Made by a program: the position numbers and the translations under genes. 64,000 nucleotides of DNA from Variovorax paradoxus EPS. Its GTDB lineage: Bacteria; Pseudomonadota; Gammaproteobacteria; Burkholderiales; Burkholderiaceae_C. The notes below the pieces were generated by a model. It was not told the origin of the DNA, did no database searches, and was given only the letters and a program-made list of their open reading frames with translations. Every line of letters begins with the position of its first letter. Position 1 is the stretch's first letter. The stretch spans positions 1-64,000 of the forward strand of contig NC_014931.1 in the NCBI RefSeq assembly GCF_000184745.1, written 5' to 3'. This document shows positions 20,198 through 28,008 of this stretch, piece by piece.

Positions 20198-21462
20198 TGT
20201 GTGTTGGCCTCCGGGGCGATGTACTTGGCCGCCGCCACGCTCTTGAGCAGCGCCTCCCGCTGATTGCGGCTGATGCCGCGCACGCTGTCGGCGACCCACT
20301 TGGTGCGGTCGGGGTCGATCTGTCCGTCGCGCCGCCATTGCTCGAGCACGGCCTGCGGCTTGTGCAGCATCGCGGCGAGCCACACGGCCTGTGCGGGCTC
20401 CAGCGTGCGCGCGCTGCGCTTGAAGTAGCGCCGCGCCGCCGCCTCGGCGCCGCAGAGGGTGCCGCCCCAGGGCGCGTTGTCGAGATACAGCTGCAGGATG
20501 CGGGCCTTGCCCAGCGTCTGTTCCATCTCGACCGCATAGAGCATTTCGCGCAGCTTGCGCTCGGCCGTGCGGTCGCTGCCGGTCACCAGCAGCTTGGCGA
20601 GCTGCTGCGTGAGCGTGCTGCCGCCGCGCTTGGTCTGGCCTTCCTTCTGGTTGTTGTCGATCGACGCGAGGATCTCGGTGATGTCGTAGCCCGCGTGCGT
20701 GAAGAAGCGCTGGTCTTCGGCCGCGATGACGGCGCGCGCCAGCCAGCTGTCGTTGGCCAGCTTGGCGGACGGGCCGCAGCTGGTGCGCGCTCCGAGCATC
20801 GTCTCGGTGCCGAGGCCCTCGACGGTGAACTGGCTGATGACGGGCTGCACCGAGAACGTGGCTTCGGGCAGCACCAGTTGCGCGCTCACGGCGAGCGTGC
20901 CGCCGATGCGCGCGCGCTGCAGCTCGGGCAGCGCGGGCACCAGCACCGCGTACCAGCGCGCGATCGGCGCGTCCTGGACCTTGGCGCTCAAGTGCAGGTT
21001 CTTGGGGGCGAGCCGGCCTTCCCATGTGCCCTGGAGCATCTCCGTCTCGGTGGTCCCGGGCGTGGCTTCGAAGGTGCCGGTCAGCGTGTTGCCGTCGCGG
21101 CGCACGGTGGCGACCAGGCGCTCCACCTTGATCGGCTGCGTGCCGAGCGCCGGCACTTCGACGCTGCAGGGCTCGCAGCGCAGCTCCTGCAGGCCGGCCG
21201 CCTCTTTCCAGCTGAAGCGCACGGTGCCGAAACGGGTGTCGAGCGAATGGCCGTCCAGTCGCGGTGCGAACCAGGGCGAGGTGGCCAGGCGCATCGCCGT
21301 CGGGACACCGATCTCGAAGTTGAGCGGACCCGCCTTCACCGGCGTGCTCCATTCGCCCGCCGCCGGTGCCAGCGCGATCTTGACTATCAAAAAGATAGCT
21401 ACAAGCGCTGTCAACACAAGGGCCAGCAGCCCGAAAAGCACAAATCGCAGGGTCTTCTTCAC
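20194..21462 (-). CDS. GT51 peptidoglycan glycosyltransferase (MtgA-like, long N-terminus)
   Basis: A 422-residue protein from a GTG at 21462. One N-terminal membrane helix, then about 200 residues with no recognised domain, then a lipid II transglycosylase domain with all catalytic blocks: EDQRFFTHAG (catalytic Glu about 249), RGGSTLTQQLAK, and RKLREMLYAVEMEQTLGKAR...YLDNAPWG. There is no transpeptidase domain. Ordinary MtgA proteins are about 240 residues, so the inserted periplasmic region is unusual. It starts 10 bases after the exosortase-associated gene. A palindromic repeat encodes part of the membrane helix. Confidence 0.85.
   Translation of the reverse strand: MKKTLRFVLFGLLALVLTALVAIFLIVKIALAPAAGEWSTPVKAGPLNFEIGVPTAMRLATSPWFAPRLDGHSLDTRFGTVRFSWKEAAGLQELRCEPCSVEVPALGTQPIKVERLVATVRRDGNTLTGTFEATPGTTETEMLQGTWEGRLAPKNLHLSAKVQDAPIARWYAVLVPALPELQRARIGGTLAVSAQLVLPEATFSVQPVISQFTVEGLGTETMLGARTSCGPSAKLANDSWLARAVIAAEDQRFFTHAGYDITEILASIDNNQKEGQTKRGGSTLTQQLAKLLVTGSDRTAERKLREMLYAVEMEQTLGKARILQLYLDNAPWGGTLCGAEAAARRYFKRSARTLEPAQAVWLAAMLHKPQAVLEQWRRDGQIDPDRTKWVADSVRGISRNQREALLKSVAAAKYIAPEANTQ
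21384..21398. repeat. CTATC-AAAAA-GATAG palindrome inside a coding region
   Basis: A perfect 5-bp inverted repeat with an AAAAA loop. Same family as 7210-7226, but placed within the GT51 gene. On the coding strand it supplies codons for residues about 22-27 (AIFLIV) of the membrane anchor. Confidence 0.6.
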
Positions 21463-21472
21463 AAACACGTTC

Positions 21473-22042
21473 TCACATCGGTCTCGCCACCGTGACGGCT
21501 TGCCACGGACCGGTCGACTGTCCACTGGCCGCCGACCAATACCAGGCTGAAGTGTCGGTGAAAGCCGTGCCTTGGGCATCGACGATGCGCTCGCAAACGC
21601 GGATCTTTTGCGCACCGTGCCGTTGCGCAACAAAACAGCGCCACAAACGCGCCTGTGCATCGCGTTCGAGGCGCGCCTGTTCGATGCGGTAGCCGAGCGC
21701 GCGGTAGCAGTCCGCGGCCGGATGGAGCATGCGGGTGGGCTGCTTCACCTCGCGCATCACGAGCGTCTGGGTGCCGTCGGTCATGCGACCGATGGCGCCG
21801 GGGAAGCGGTCGGCGAAGCGCTGCTCGACTTCGCTCAATGCGAGCGGGCGCAATGGAACGCCGTCCCACTGGCTCGGCCACTCGTGCGATGCGGCCATCG
21901 CTTCAGGGGCAGCCGGTGCCCGCAGCGCCCCAGCAGTCGACCAAAGCATGCACAGCAGCATCGCCAGCGCGAAGGCTGTCTTGTGGCCGATGCGGTTGAT
22001 GAAATGGTTGGCGAACCAGCGCTCAAAGAACGGTGTCGACAT
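21473..22042 (-). CDS. Exosortase-associated exported protein
   Basis: A 189-residue protein whose start overlaps the exosortase gene by 20 bases. One N-terminal hydrophobic helix (TAFALAMLLCMLWSTAG) is followed by a periplasmic domain. That domain contains HPAADCYRALGYRI, VCERIVDAQGTAFTDTSAWYW and GPWQAVTV. Small proteins of this kind accompany exosortases (compare EpsI), but I do not recognise the exact family. Its position strongly implies a role in exosortase processing or anchoring. Confidence 0.7.
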   Translation of the reverse strand: MSTPFFERWFANHFINRIGHKTAFALAMLLCMLWSTAGALRAPAAPEAMAASHEWPSQWDGVPLRPLALSEVEQRFADRFPGAIGRMTDGTQTLVMREVKQPTRMLHPAADCYRALGYRIEQARLERDAQARLWRCFVAQRHGAQKIRVCERIVDAQGTAFTDTSAWYWSAASGQSTGPWQAVTVARPM

Positions 22043-22952
22043 GGCGGGCTCCTTGCGTGGTGATCAGGCCCGGAACGGGGTGGTCGGCGGGTTCCGGCAC
22101 GGCGCGCGCAGGCACCATCAGGCGGCCGATGCAGCCGCACACGGCCGCCAGCACGACGAGGCCCAGCGCGTTGTGCGCCCACGGCGCCAGCGCGTGGCCC
22201 GCGCCTTCGAAAGCGATCAGCACGCTGTTGCGCACGACGTTTCCGGCCAGTACCAGCACGCCGACCATCGGCAGGCGCCGCAGGAACGCCTTGTCGCTGC
22301 GGCGCGCCCACAGCGCGACGGCACAGGCGGTGAAGTAGCCCAGCCACACCATCTGCACGCCGGAGCAGGGCGCATCGACGATCACCAGGCGGCCATCCAC
22401 CATCAGGCTCGTGCCTTCGCGCGCCACGTCGAAGCCCGGCGCGAGCAGCCAGCGGCTGGCCTCGGCCGTCACCACGCGCAGCGGATAGCCGGCGTAGAAC
22501 TGCAGCGATGACAACAGCGGCAGCGCGAGCACCGCGAGACCCGTCACCGGCAGCGCGGCGACGCGCCTCGGCAGAAAAGCCAGCAGGCCGCAGGCCAGTG
22601 CCAGCACCGCCACCAGTCCCGCTGCCAGCGGCGGCAGCGCCGGCACGACGCCGAGCCCCGAGCGCAGTACCGTGGCGAGCACGGTGCCTGCCCCCGCGAG
22701 CGCCAGCCAGCCCAGTCGCGGGGATGCGCGCAACTCACGCCGGCATTGCCAGGCCAATGCAGCCAGTGCGACCAATGCCACGAGGCCCAGCGGATCGTCG
22801 GAGCCGTCGCGCATACGCTGGACCATCCACGCCCAGGTGGGCGCGAGCGCGGCGAACTGCAGCCCGAGCCAGCCGGCGGCCGGCGTGCGGTCGATGTGAA
22901 TGCCCCAATCCACGATGCGCGGATGACGGTGGGCGAGCGTTGCCAGAGACAT
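22023..22952 (-). CDS. Exosortase (PEP-CTERM transpeptidase-like)
   Basis: A 309-residue integral membrane protein with about eight hydrophobic helices. The exosortase catalytic residues are present: Cys196 in VDAPCSGVQM, Arg241 in NVVRNSVLI and His260 in APWAHNALGL. Exosortases cut PEP-CTERM tails during export and pass the protein to a surface anchor. The gene directly upstream, 18 bases away, encodes a protein with a PEP-CTERM tail, so this looks like a dedicated one-target system, perhaps of the Burkholderiales XrtQ type (subtype not verified). Confidence 0.88.
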   Translation of the reverse strand: MSLATLAHRHPRIVDWGIHIDRTPAAGWLGLQFAALAPTWAWMVQRMRDGSDDPLGLVALVALAALAWQCRRELRASPRLGWLALAGAGTVLATVLRSGLGVVPALPPLAAGLVAVLALACGLLAFLPRRVAALPVTGLAVLALPLLSSLQFYAGYPLRVVTAEASRWLLAPGFDVAREGTSLMVDGRLVIVDAPCSGVQMVWLGYFTACAVALWARRSDKAFLRRLPMVGVLVLAGNVVRNSVLIAFEGAGHALAPWAHNALGLVVLAAVCGCIGRLMVPARAVPEPADHPVPGLITTQGARHVDTVL

Positions 22953-22970
22953 GTTGTTCTTCCCGCGGCT

Positions 22971-25040
22971 TCAGGAGGTGAACCGGCGCGCGTCGTTGCG
23001 GCGCGCACGGCGGCGCAGCATAGCGAGCATCGACAGCACGACGGCGAGGGCGCCGAGCGTTTCGGGCTCGGGCGTGCTGGGCACCTCGGCACCCAATGCC
23101 GGGCCGGCCAGGTCGCTCACGCCTTGCGGCATCGGCAGCGGCTGGTTCACATCCACGCTGTTCTGCGGCGCCGCGTTGCGCACCACCTTGTCGACCGCGA
23201 TGAAGCTCGTGTACTGCGTGAGCAGGCTGTACTTCAGGCCCAGTTCGGTGATGCGCTCCTTGAAGGCCGCGCTGCCTTCGAGCGATTCCTGGTCGCTCAG
23301 GCTCTGGATGCGATGGCGTGCCCACAGCGTGCGCAGCGCGGCGGTGTCCAGGCGCGTGCGGTCGTCGATGCGCACTTCCTGGCGGTACGGGCCGCTGGCG
23401 CTCCGGCCTTCGATGATCACGCGGCCTTTGGCCTCGCCACGCCACTTGCCGAACACGATCACCGGGCGTTCGCCGAGCACGTCGGGCAGGGCTTGCGGTT
23501 CCACGTCGTACACATCGAGGCCGCCGAAGGTGGCCTTCACGCTGGTGAGCACCGGCGACTCCACCATGCGGCGAAAGCGCGCGGCCTGCTCGGGCGCCTG
23601 CACCGGGTCGGTGATGATGAACGGCTCGCCCATGCCGGCACGTGCGATGCCTTCCATCAGGCTGCGGTTCACCGAAGAGCCGATGCCGAAGGCGAACACG
23701 TTGGCTTTGGAGAGGTTGCTGCGCACCAGGTCGAAGGCTTCGCGCTCGACCGTCACGTAGCCGTCGGTCACCACGACCACGGTGCGCGACACGTTCTCTT
23801 CTTTCGGTTCGGCATAGACGCGCTTCAACGCCGGAATCAGTTCGGTGCTGCCGCTGCCGCTGTAGTTCTTGATCGTCGCGAGCGCCTGCTCGATGTTGGC
23901 GCGCGTGGCCGGCACCGACTTCGGCGAGAGCATCTTGTTGCTGCCCGAGAACAGCAGCACGTTGAAGGTGTCGCTCGGGCGCAGGCCGCCGATCAGGCGT
24001 TCGAGCACTGTCTTGGCCGTGTCGAGCGGAAAGCCGTGCATCGAGCCCGAGATGTCGACCACGAAGATGTAGTCGCGCGGAGAGATCGCGCTGGCGGCCA
24101 CGGCTTTCGGAGGCTCGACCATTGCGAGGAAGAAGTTCTCCGCGTTCTCACCTTGGCCCTTGTAGAGCATCAGGCCCGATTCGATTTTTTCGCCCGCGAG
24201 GCGGTAGTCGAGCACGAAGTCGCGGTTGTCGGCAGGGCGCCCATCGGCTGCGAGAGCGATGTCGGCGTGCTGGTCCTCGTCGCTCTTCTTCACGTCGATG
24301 GCGTGGGTGGTGGAGCGCACTTCCTTCAGGCCCATCGGCGTGTCGATGGTGGCCTTCAGCTTGAAGCTGGTGCTCGGCGCGGCGCCTGCGTGCAGCGTGG
24401 GTTGTGCAGCCCACTTGGCTTGCGCGTTCTCCGATTGCGGGCTGTTGTAGCGGGGGCCGACCACGGTCGGGAACACGAACTCGTAGTTGCCCGATTGCGG
24501 CACCAGCAGTTCGGTGTAGCGCAGCTCCACTTTCACGTCGTCGCCCGGCAGGATGTTGGCGACGTTCATCAGGAACACATTGGGCAGGTGCTGCTCGAGC
24601 AGCGCGGCGGTCTTGCCTTCTTTCTTGGCGGTGTCGTATTCGATCTGCGCCTGTTGCTTCTCGCGGATCTGCGCGGTGATCAGGCGATCGGCCAACCGGA
24701 CGTTGAGGCCGCTCACGGCAGCCTTGGTCGAACCGGGGAACACGTACTTGGCCTCGATCGCGCGCTGGCCTTCGTTGCGGTAGGTCTGCGTGACCGTGAC
24801 ATCGGCGATCACGCCCGAGATCTTGACGGCGACCTCGGTGCCCTTGAGCGGCAGGCGATCGACCGAAGGGTCGTCGCTCTTGACGAAGAAGTACGGGCTT
24901 TCTGTCTTGAGTCTTGGCCCGGCGGGCGCTTCTTGCGCATGCACCGGGCGCACGCCCATGGCGATGAAGCCCGCGGTCGCCAGGCTCACGGTGGCGAGCC
25001 AGAGCCAGCGGCCGGGACGTGGGGTGGTGGTGGCATCCAT
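22971..25040 (-). CDS. VIT and VWA domain surface protein with PEP-CTERM sorting signal
   Basis: A 689-residue protein from the ATG at 25040. Signal peptide ends RPVHAQ. A vault/inter-alpha-trypsin (VIT) domain at about 55-180 includes the family blocks VTQTYRNEGQRAIEAKYVFP and REKQQAQIEYDTAK. A von Willebrand A domain at about 320-500 has the MIDAS motif DISGSM (329-334). The last 33 residues are a PEP-CTERM signal: PEPETLG, a hydrophobic helix, then RRRARR. It is predicted to be exported, processed by the adjacent exosortase and held at the cell surface, where VIT/VWA modules usually mediate adhesion. First gene of the operon. Confidence 0.92.
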   Translation of the reverse strand: MDATTTPRPGRWLWLATVSLATAGFIAMGVRPVHAQEAPAGPRLKTESPYFFVKSDDPSVDRLPLKGTEVAVKISGVIADVTVTQTYRNEGQRAIEAKYVFPGSTKAAVSGLNVRLADRLITAQIREKQQAQIEYDTAKKEGKTAALLEQHLPNVFLMNVANILPGDDVKVELRYTELLVPQSGNYEFVFPTVVGPRYNSPQSENAQAKWAAQPTLHAGAAPSTSFKLKATIDTPMGLKEVRSTTHAIDVKKSDEDQHADIALAADGRPADNRDFVLDYRLAGEKIESGLMLYKGQGENAENFFLAMVEPPKAVAASAISPRDYIFVVDISGSMHGFPLDTAKTVLERLIGGLRPSDTFNVLLFSGSNKMLSPKSVPATRANIEQALATIKNYSGSGSTELIPALKRVYAEPKEENVSRTVVVVTDGYVTVEREAFDLVRSNLSKANVFAFGIGSSVNRSLMEGIARAGMGEPFIITDPVQAPEQAARFRRMVESPVLTSVKATFGGLDVYDVEPQALPDVLGERPVIVFGKWRGEAKGRVIIEGRSASGPYRQEVRIDDRTRLDTAALRTLWARHRIQSLSDQESLEGSAAFKERITELGLKYSLLTQYTSFIAVDKVVRNAAPQNSVDVNQPLPMPQGVSDLAGPALGAEVPSTPEPETLGALAVVLSMLAMLRRRARRNDARRFTS

Positions 25041-25147
25041 GGCGGGGGTCCTTGTCCGTGCGAACTTGCACAGCCGCAACTTTCTCTGCCGCACGAGAAG
25101 GCAGTTGGAAGGCTTCTTGAAGTCGCCCGCCACGAACGCCGCGCTGT

Positions 25148-25163
25148 GTGAAGCCTGTGTGAA
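25148..25163 (-). promoter_or_regulatory. Candidate CreB-binding direct repeat (cre-tag)
   Basis: On the minus strand this reads TTCAC-ACAGGC-TTCAC, an exact match to the E. coli CreB target TTCAC-N6-TTCAC. It lies in the 204-base gap between the divergent VIT/VWA and creD genes, 108 bases upstream of the former and 82 bases upstream of the latter. A half-matching partner reads TTCAC-ACAAGC-TTCGG on the plus strand at 25182-25197. CreB and CreC are encoded 7 kb away in the same window. Confidence 0.7.
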
Positions 25164-25244
25164 GTGACCCGGCACCGGTGCTTCACACAAGCTTCGGGTC
25201 GCGCAGGGAGCATCACCGCTTCGCTACAGACGAGGAGAAAAACC

Positions 25245-26708
25245 ATGCTTCAGTTTCTGAAGGCACTTCAGACATCCGTGCTGGCCAAGGTGGCCGGCCT
25301 GTTCTTCCTGACGCTGCTGCTTTGCATTCCGCTCGCGGAGATCGACTCGATCAACAACGCACGCGGCGAGAGCCAGCGCGAAGCCGCCCAGGAACTCGCC
25401 GCCACCTATGCCAGCAGCCAGACCATGATCGGCCCGCTGTTGCTGGTGCCTTATGTCGAGCGCTGGATGGAGCCGCTGCGCGATGCGCAAGGCAAAGTGA
25501 TCGGCCAGGAGCAGCGCAGCAAGGAAATGGTCCACGCGGTGTTTCCCGACAAGCTGCACATCGAAGGCTCGATGACGCCGCAGGAGCGGTATCGCGGCAT
25601 CTTCAAGATTCCGTTCTACACACTCAACGCCACGCTGACCGGCGGCTTCACAGCCTTCGACCCCAAGGTCCTGCCTCACAGCGAGAACGATTCGAAGATC
25701 GAGTTCAAGGCGCCTTTCATCGCCTTCAACGTGAGCGACCTGCGCGGCCTCGACGGTTCGCCGGCGCTGGTGATGGGCGGCGAGGCACTGCGTTTCAAGC
25801 AGCGCGTGCCGGGCCTTGCCGACAACGCCTGGTTCGCCGATGGCATCCACGCACCGGTCACCGGCGCCGCACTCGCTGCATGGCAGGCCAACACGCCACT
25901 CACCTTCGAGATGAAGCTCGGCCTCGTCGGCCAGGACACCCTCGCGATCGCGCCCATCGCCGACGACACCACCGCACACCTCACCTCGCCCTGGGCGCAC
26001 CCCAGCTTCGGTGGCCGCTTTCTCGCGGCGCAGCGCAACGTGACGCCGCAGGGCTTCGATGCGCAATGGCGCATCTCGTCGCTGGTGACCTCGGCGCGCG
26101 AACAGGTGCGCGCCGGACTCTCCGGCCGCGTCGATGGCAACGATGCAGCCGCAGTGGCGACGGCGAGCAGCGCGCGCCCGCAACGCAACCTCGGCCCGCT
26201 GCAGACCTTCGACGTGTCGCTCGCGCAGCCGATCAACGTCTATTCGATGAGCACGCGCGCCGGCAAGTACGGCATGCTCTTCATCGGCCTGGTGCTGATG
26301 GCGGCCTTCATGTTCGAGCTCTTCCGCAAGCTGCGCCTGCACCCGATCCAGTACGGCCTGGTCGGCCTTTCGATCGCGCTGTTCTTCCTTTTGCTGCTCG
26401 CGCTGTCCGAGAAGTTCGCGTTCTGGATCGCCTATGCGGCTGCAGCCAGCGCCAGCGTTGCACTGCTCGCCGTGTACTTCAGCGCCGTGCTCGGCGGCTG
26501 GAAACGCGGCCTGTCGTTCGGTGCCTTCATCGCGCTGTTGTACGGCGCGCTCTATGGGCTGCTCGCCTCCGAAAGCAATGCGCTGCTGCTCGGCGCGCTG
26601 CTGATCTTCGGCATGCTGGCCACGCTGATGCTGGTGACGCGCAAGGTCGACTGGTATGCACTGTCGCGCCGCGCGGAACCCATAGCACCTGTTGCACAAG
26701 GCGCATGA
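25245..26708 (+). CDS. creD: Cell envelope integrity inner membrane protein CreD
   Basis: A 487-residue protein from the ATG at 25245, which has CGAGGAG upstream. An N-terminal membrane helix (VAGLFFLTLLLCIPLAEI), a large periplasmic region of about 320 residues (YVERWMEPLRDAQGK..., with the CreD block VTPQGFDAQWRISSL), and about six closely spaced C-terminal helices match CreD. CreD is the hallmark CreB-regulated gene, linked to envelope integrity and beta-lactam response. The candidate cre-tag upstream fits. Its stop overlaps the next start as ATGA. Confidence 0.92.
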   Translation: MLQFLKALQTSVLAKVAGLFFLTLLLCIPLAEIDSINNARGESQREAAQELAATYASSQTMIGPLLLVPYVERWMEPLRDAQGKVIGQEQRSKEMVHAVFPDKLHIEGSMTPQERYRGIFKIPFYTLNATLTGGFTAFDPKVLPHSENDSKIEFKAPFIAFNVSDLRGLDGSPALVMGGEALRFKQRVPGLADNAWFADGIHAPVTGAALAAWQANTPLTFEMKLGLVGQDTLAIAPIADDTTAHLTSPWAHPSFGGRFLAAQRNVTPQGFDAQWRISSLVTSAREQVRAGLSGRVDGNDAAAVATASSARPQRNLGPLQTFDVSLAQPINVYSMSTRAGKYGMLFIGLVLMAAFMFELFRKLRLHPIQYGLVGLSIALFFLLLLALSEKFAFWIAYAAAASASVALLAVYFSAVLGGWKRGLSFGAFIALLYGALYGLLASESNALLLGALLIFGMLATLMLVTRKVDWYALSRRAEPIAPVAQGA

Positions 26709-27997
26709 AACTCCTGCGATCCGCGCTCGGCGCCCTGGGCTGGCTGGCCCTGGCAGCGCTGTGGTTCTGGGCCTGGCACCTGAAGGACCCGCATCTGCGC
26801 TTCATGCGCGCATGGGAGTTGCCGACGTTGTTGGGTGCGCTGGGCGTGGGCGCGGTGATTGCATGGCGCTTCGGGCGTCGCGCGCTACGGCCCGTGTCGC
26901 TCGGCCTGGTGTTCGCGGCGCTGCTCACGGCCCTCGGCAACGAAGCGGCGAGCCTGCATCACCGTGCCGCAGTGCCCGCCTCATCCGGCCCCTTGGCGCA
27001 GATGCTCGGCGCGCACTTCATCGTCGGCTACGACGATGCGAAGGACCTGCACGAGCTCGCCCGCAAGGGCTTGATCGGCGGCGTGTTCATCACGGGCCGC
27101 AATGTGAAGGGACGCACGGCCATCGAACTGCGCAAGGAGATCGATGACCTGCAGGCCCTGCGCCGCGAAGCCGGCCTGCCTCCGCTGATCGTCGCGACAG
27201 ATCAGGAGGGCGGCGCCGTGTCCCGCCTCTCGCCGCTGATCGAACGGCAGCCCGGCCTCTCCACGCTCATCGACGCCGACGTGCCCGAAGCCGAACTCGC
27301 GCAGCGAGCGCATGCGTACGGCGCGCAGCAAGGCCGCTCGCTCGCCGCGCTCGGCATCACGCTCAACTTCAGCCCCGTGGTCGATCTGCGTACCGGCCGC
27401 GAGCCGGGTCGATGGGATCTGCACACCCGCATCGACGAGCGCGCCATCTCGGCCGACCCCGCACTCACCACGCAGGTGGCGCTCGCTTACGAGCAAGGCC
27501 TCGAATCGGCTGGCGTGCGCGGCACGCTCAAGCACTTTCCCGGACTCGGCGGCGTGACCGAAGACACGCATCACTTCGCCGCAACGCTGCGCACGCCAGT
27601 CGCCCGACTTGCAACACATGACTGGAAGCCGTTTCAAGACGTGTCGAGAAACTCGAGCGCCGCGATCATGCTCGGCCATGTGGTCGTTCCGGAACTCGAC
27701 GCCGTCTATCCGGTCTCTTTCTCGCGCAAAATCGTGCAGCAGCTGATTCGCGGCGAGTGGGGCTACCAGGGCCTGCTCGTCACCGACGATCTGACGATGG
27801 GCGCGGCCTACAACCGCGGGCTGTGCGATGCCACGGTCCGCGCCCTCGATGCCGGTGTGGACCTGGTGTTGATCGCCTTCGACCACGACAAGTATTTCGA
27901 CGCCATGCATTGCGCGCAGCAGGCCGCGCAGCGCGGCGCACTCGACTTGCCGATGCTGGAACGCAGCGGTGCCCGCCGGCTCCAACCCCTTCGCTAG
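26705..27997 (+). CDS. Membrane-anchored GH3 beta-N-acetylhexosaminidase-like protein
   Basis: A 430-residue protein overlapping creD by four bases. Three hydrophobic helices in the first 80 residues are followed by a glycoside hydrolase family 3 domain: ATDQEGGAVSRL, NFSPVVDLR, KHFPGLGGVTEDTHH and the nucleophile segment TDDLTMGA. NagZ-type enzymes with this core remove GlcNAc from anhydro-muropeptides in the cytoplasm. Here the membrane anchor should place the catalytic domain in the periplasm. Coupling to creD suggests cell-wall turnover under envelope stress. Confidence 0.82.
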   Translation: MKLLRSALGALGWLALAALWFWAWHLKDPHLRFMRAWELPTLLGALGVGAVIAWRFGRRALRPVSLGLVFAALLTALGNEAASLHHRAAVPASSGPLAQMLGAHFIVGYDDAKDLHELARKGLIGGVFITGRNVKGRTAIELRKEIDDLQALRREAGLPPLIVATDQEGGAVSRLSPLIERQPGLSTLIDADVPEAELAQRAHAYGAQQGRSLAALGITLNFSPVVDLRTGREPGRWDLHTRIDERAISADPALTTQVALAYEQGLESAGVRGTLKHFPGLGGVTEDTHHFAATLRTPVARLATHDWKPFQDVSRNSSAAIMLGHVVVPELDAVYPVSFSRKIVQQLIRGEWGYQGLLVTDDLTMGAAYNRGLCDATVRALDAGVDLVLIAFDHDKYFDAMHCAQQAAQRGALDLPMLERSGARRLQPLR

Positions 27998-28008
27998 CCA
28001 CTTTCTCT

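Noticed and set aside
19406..21352. A 648-codon frame suggesting a fusion of transglycosylase and acetyltransferase
   Set aside because: The first two thirds is a shadow of the GT51 gene in another frame; only the GNAT part from 20197 is coding.
25182..25197. A second cre-tag on the plus strand
   Set aside because: Only the first TTCAC is intact; the second half reads TTCGG (3 of 5 matches).
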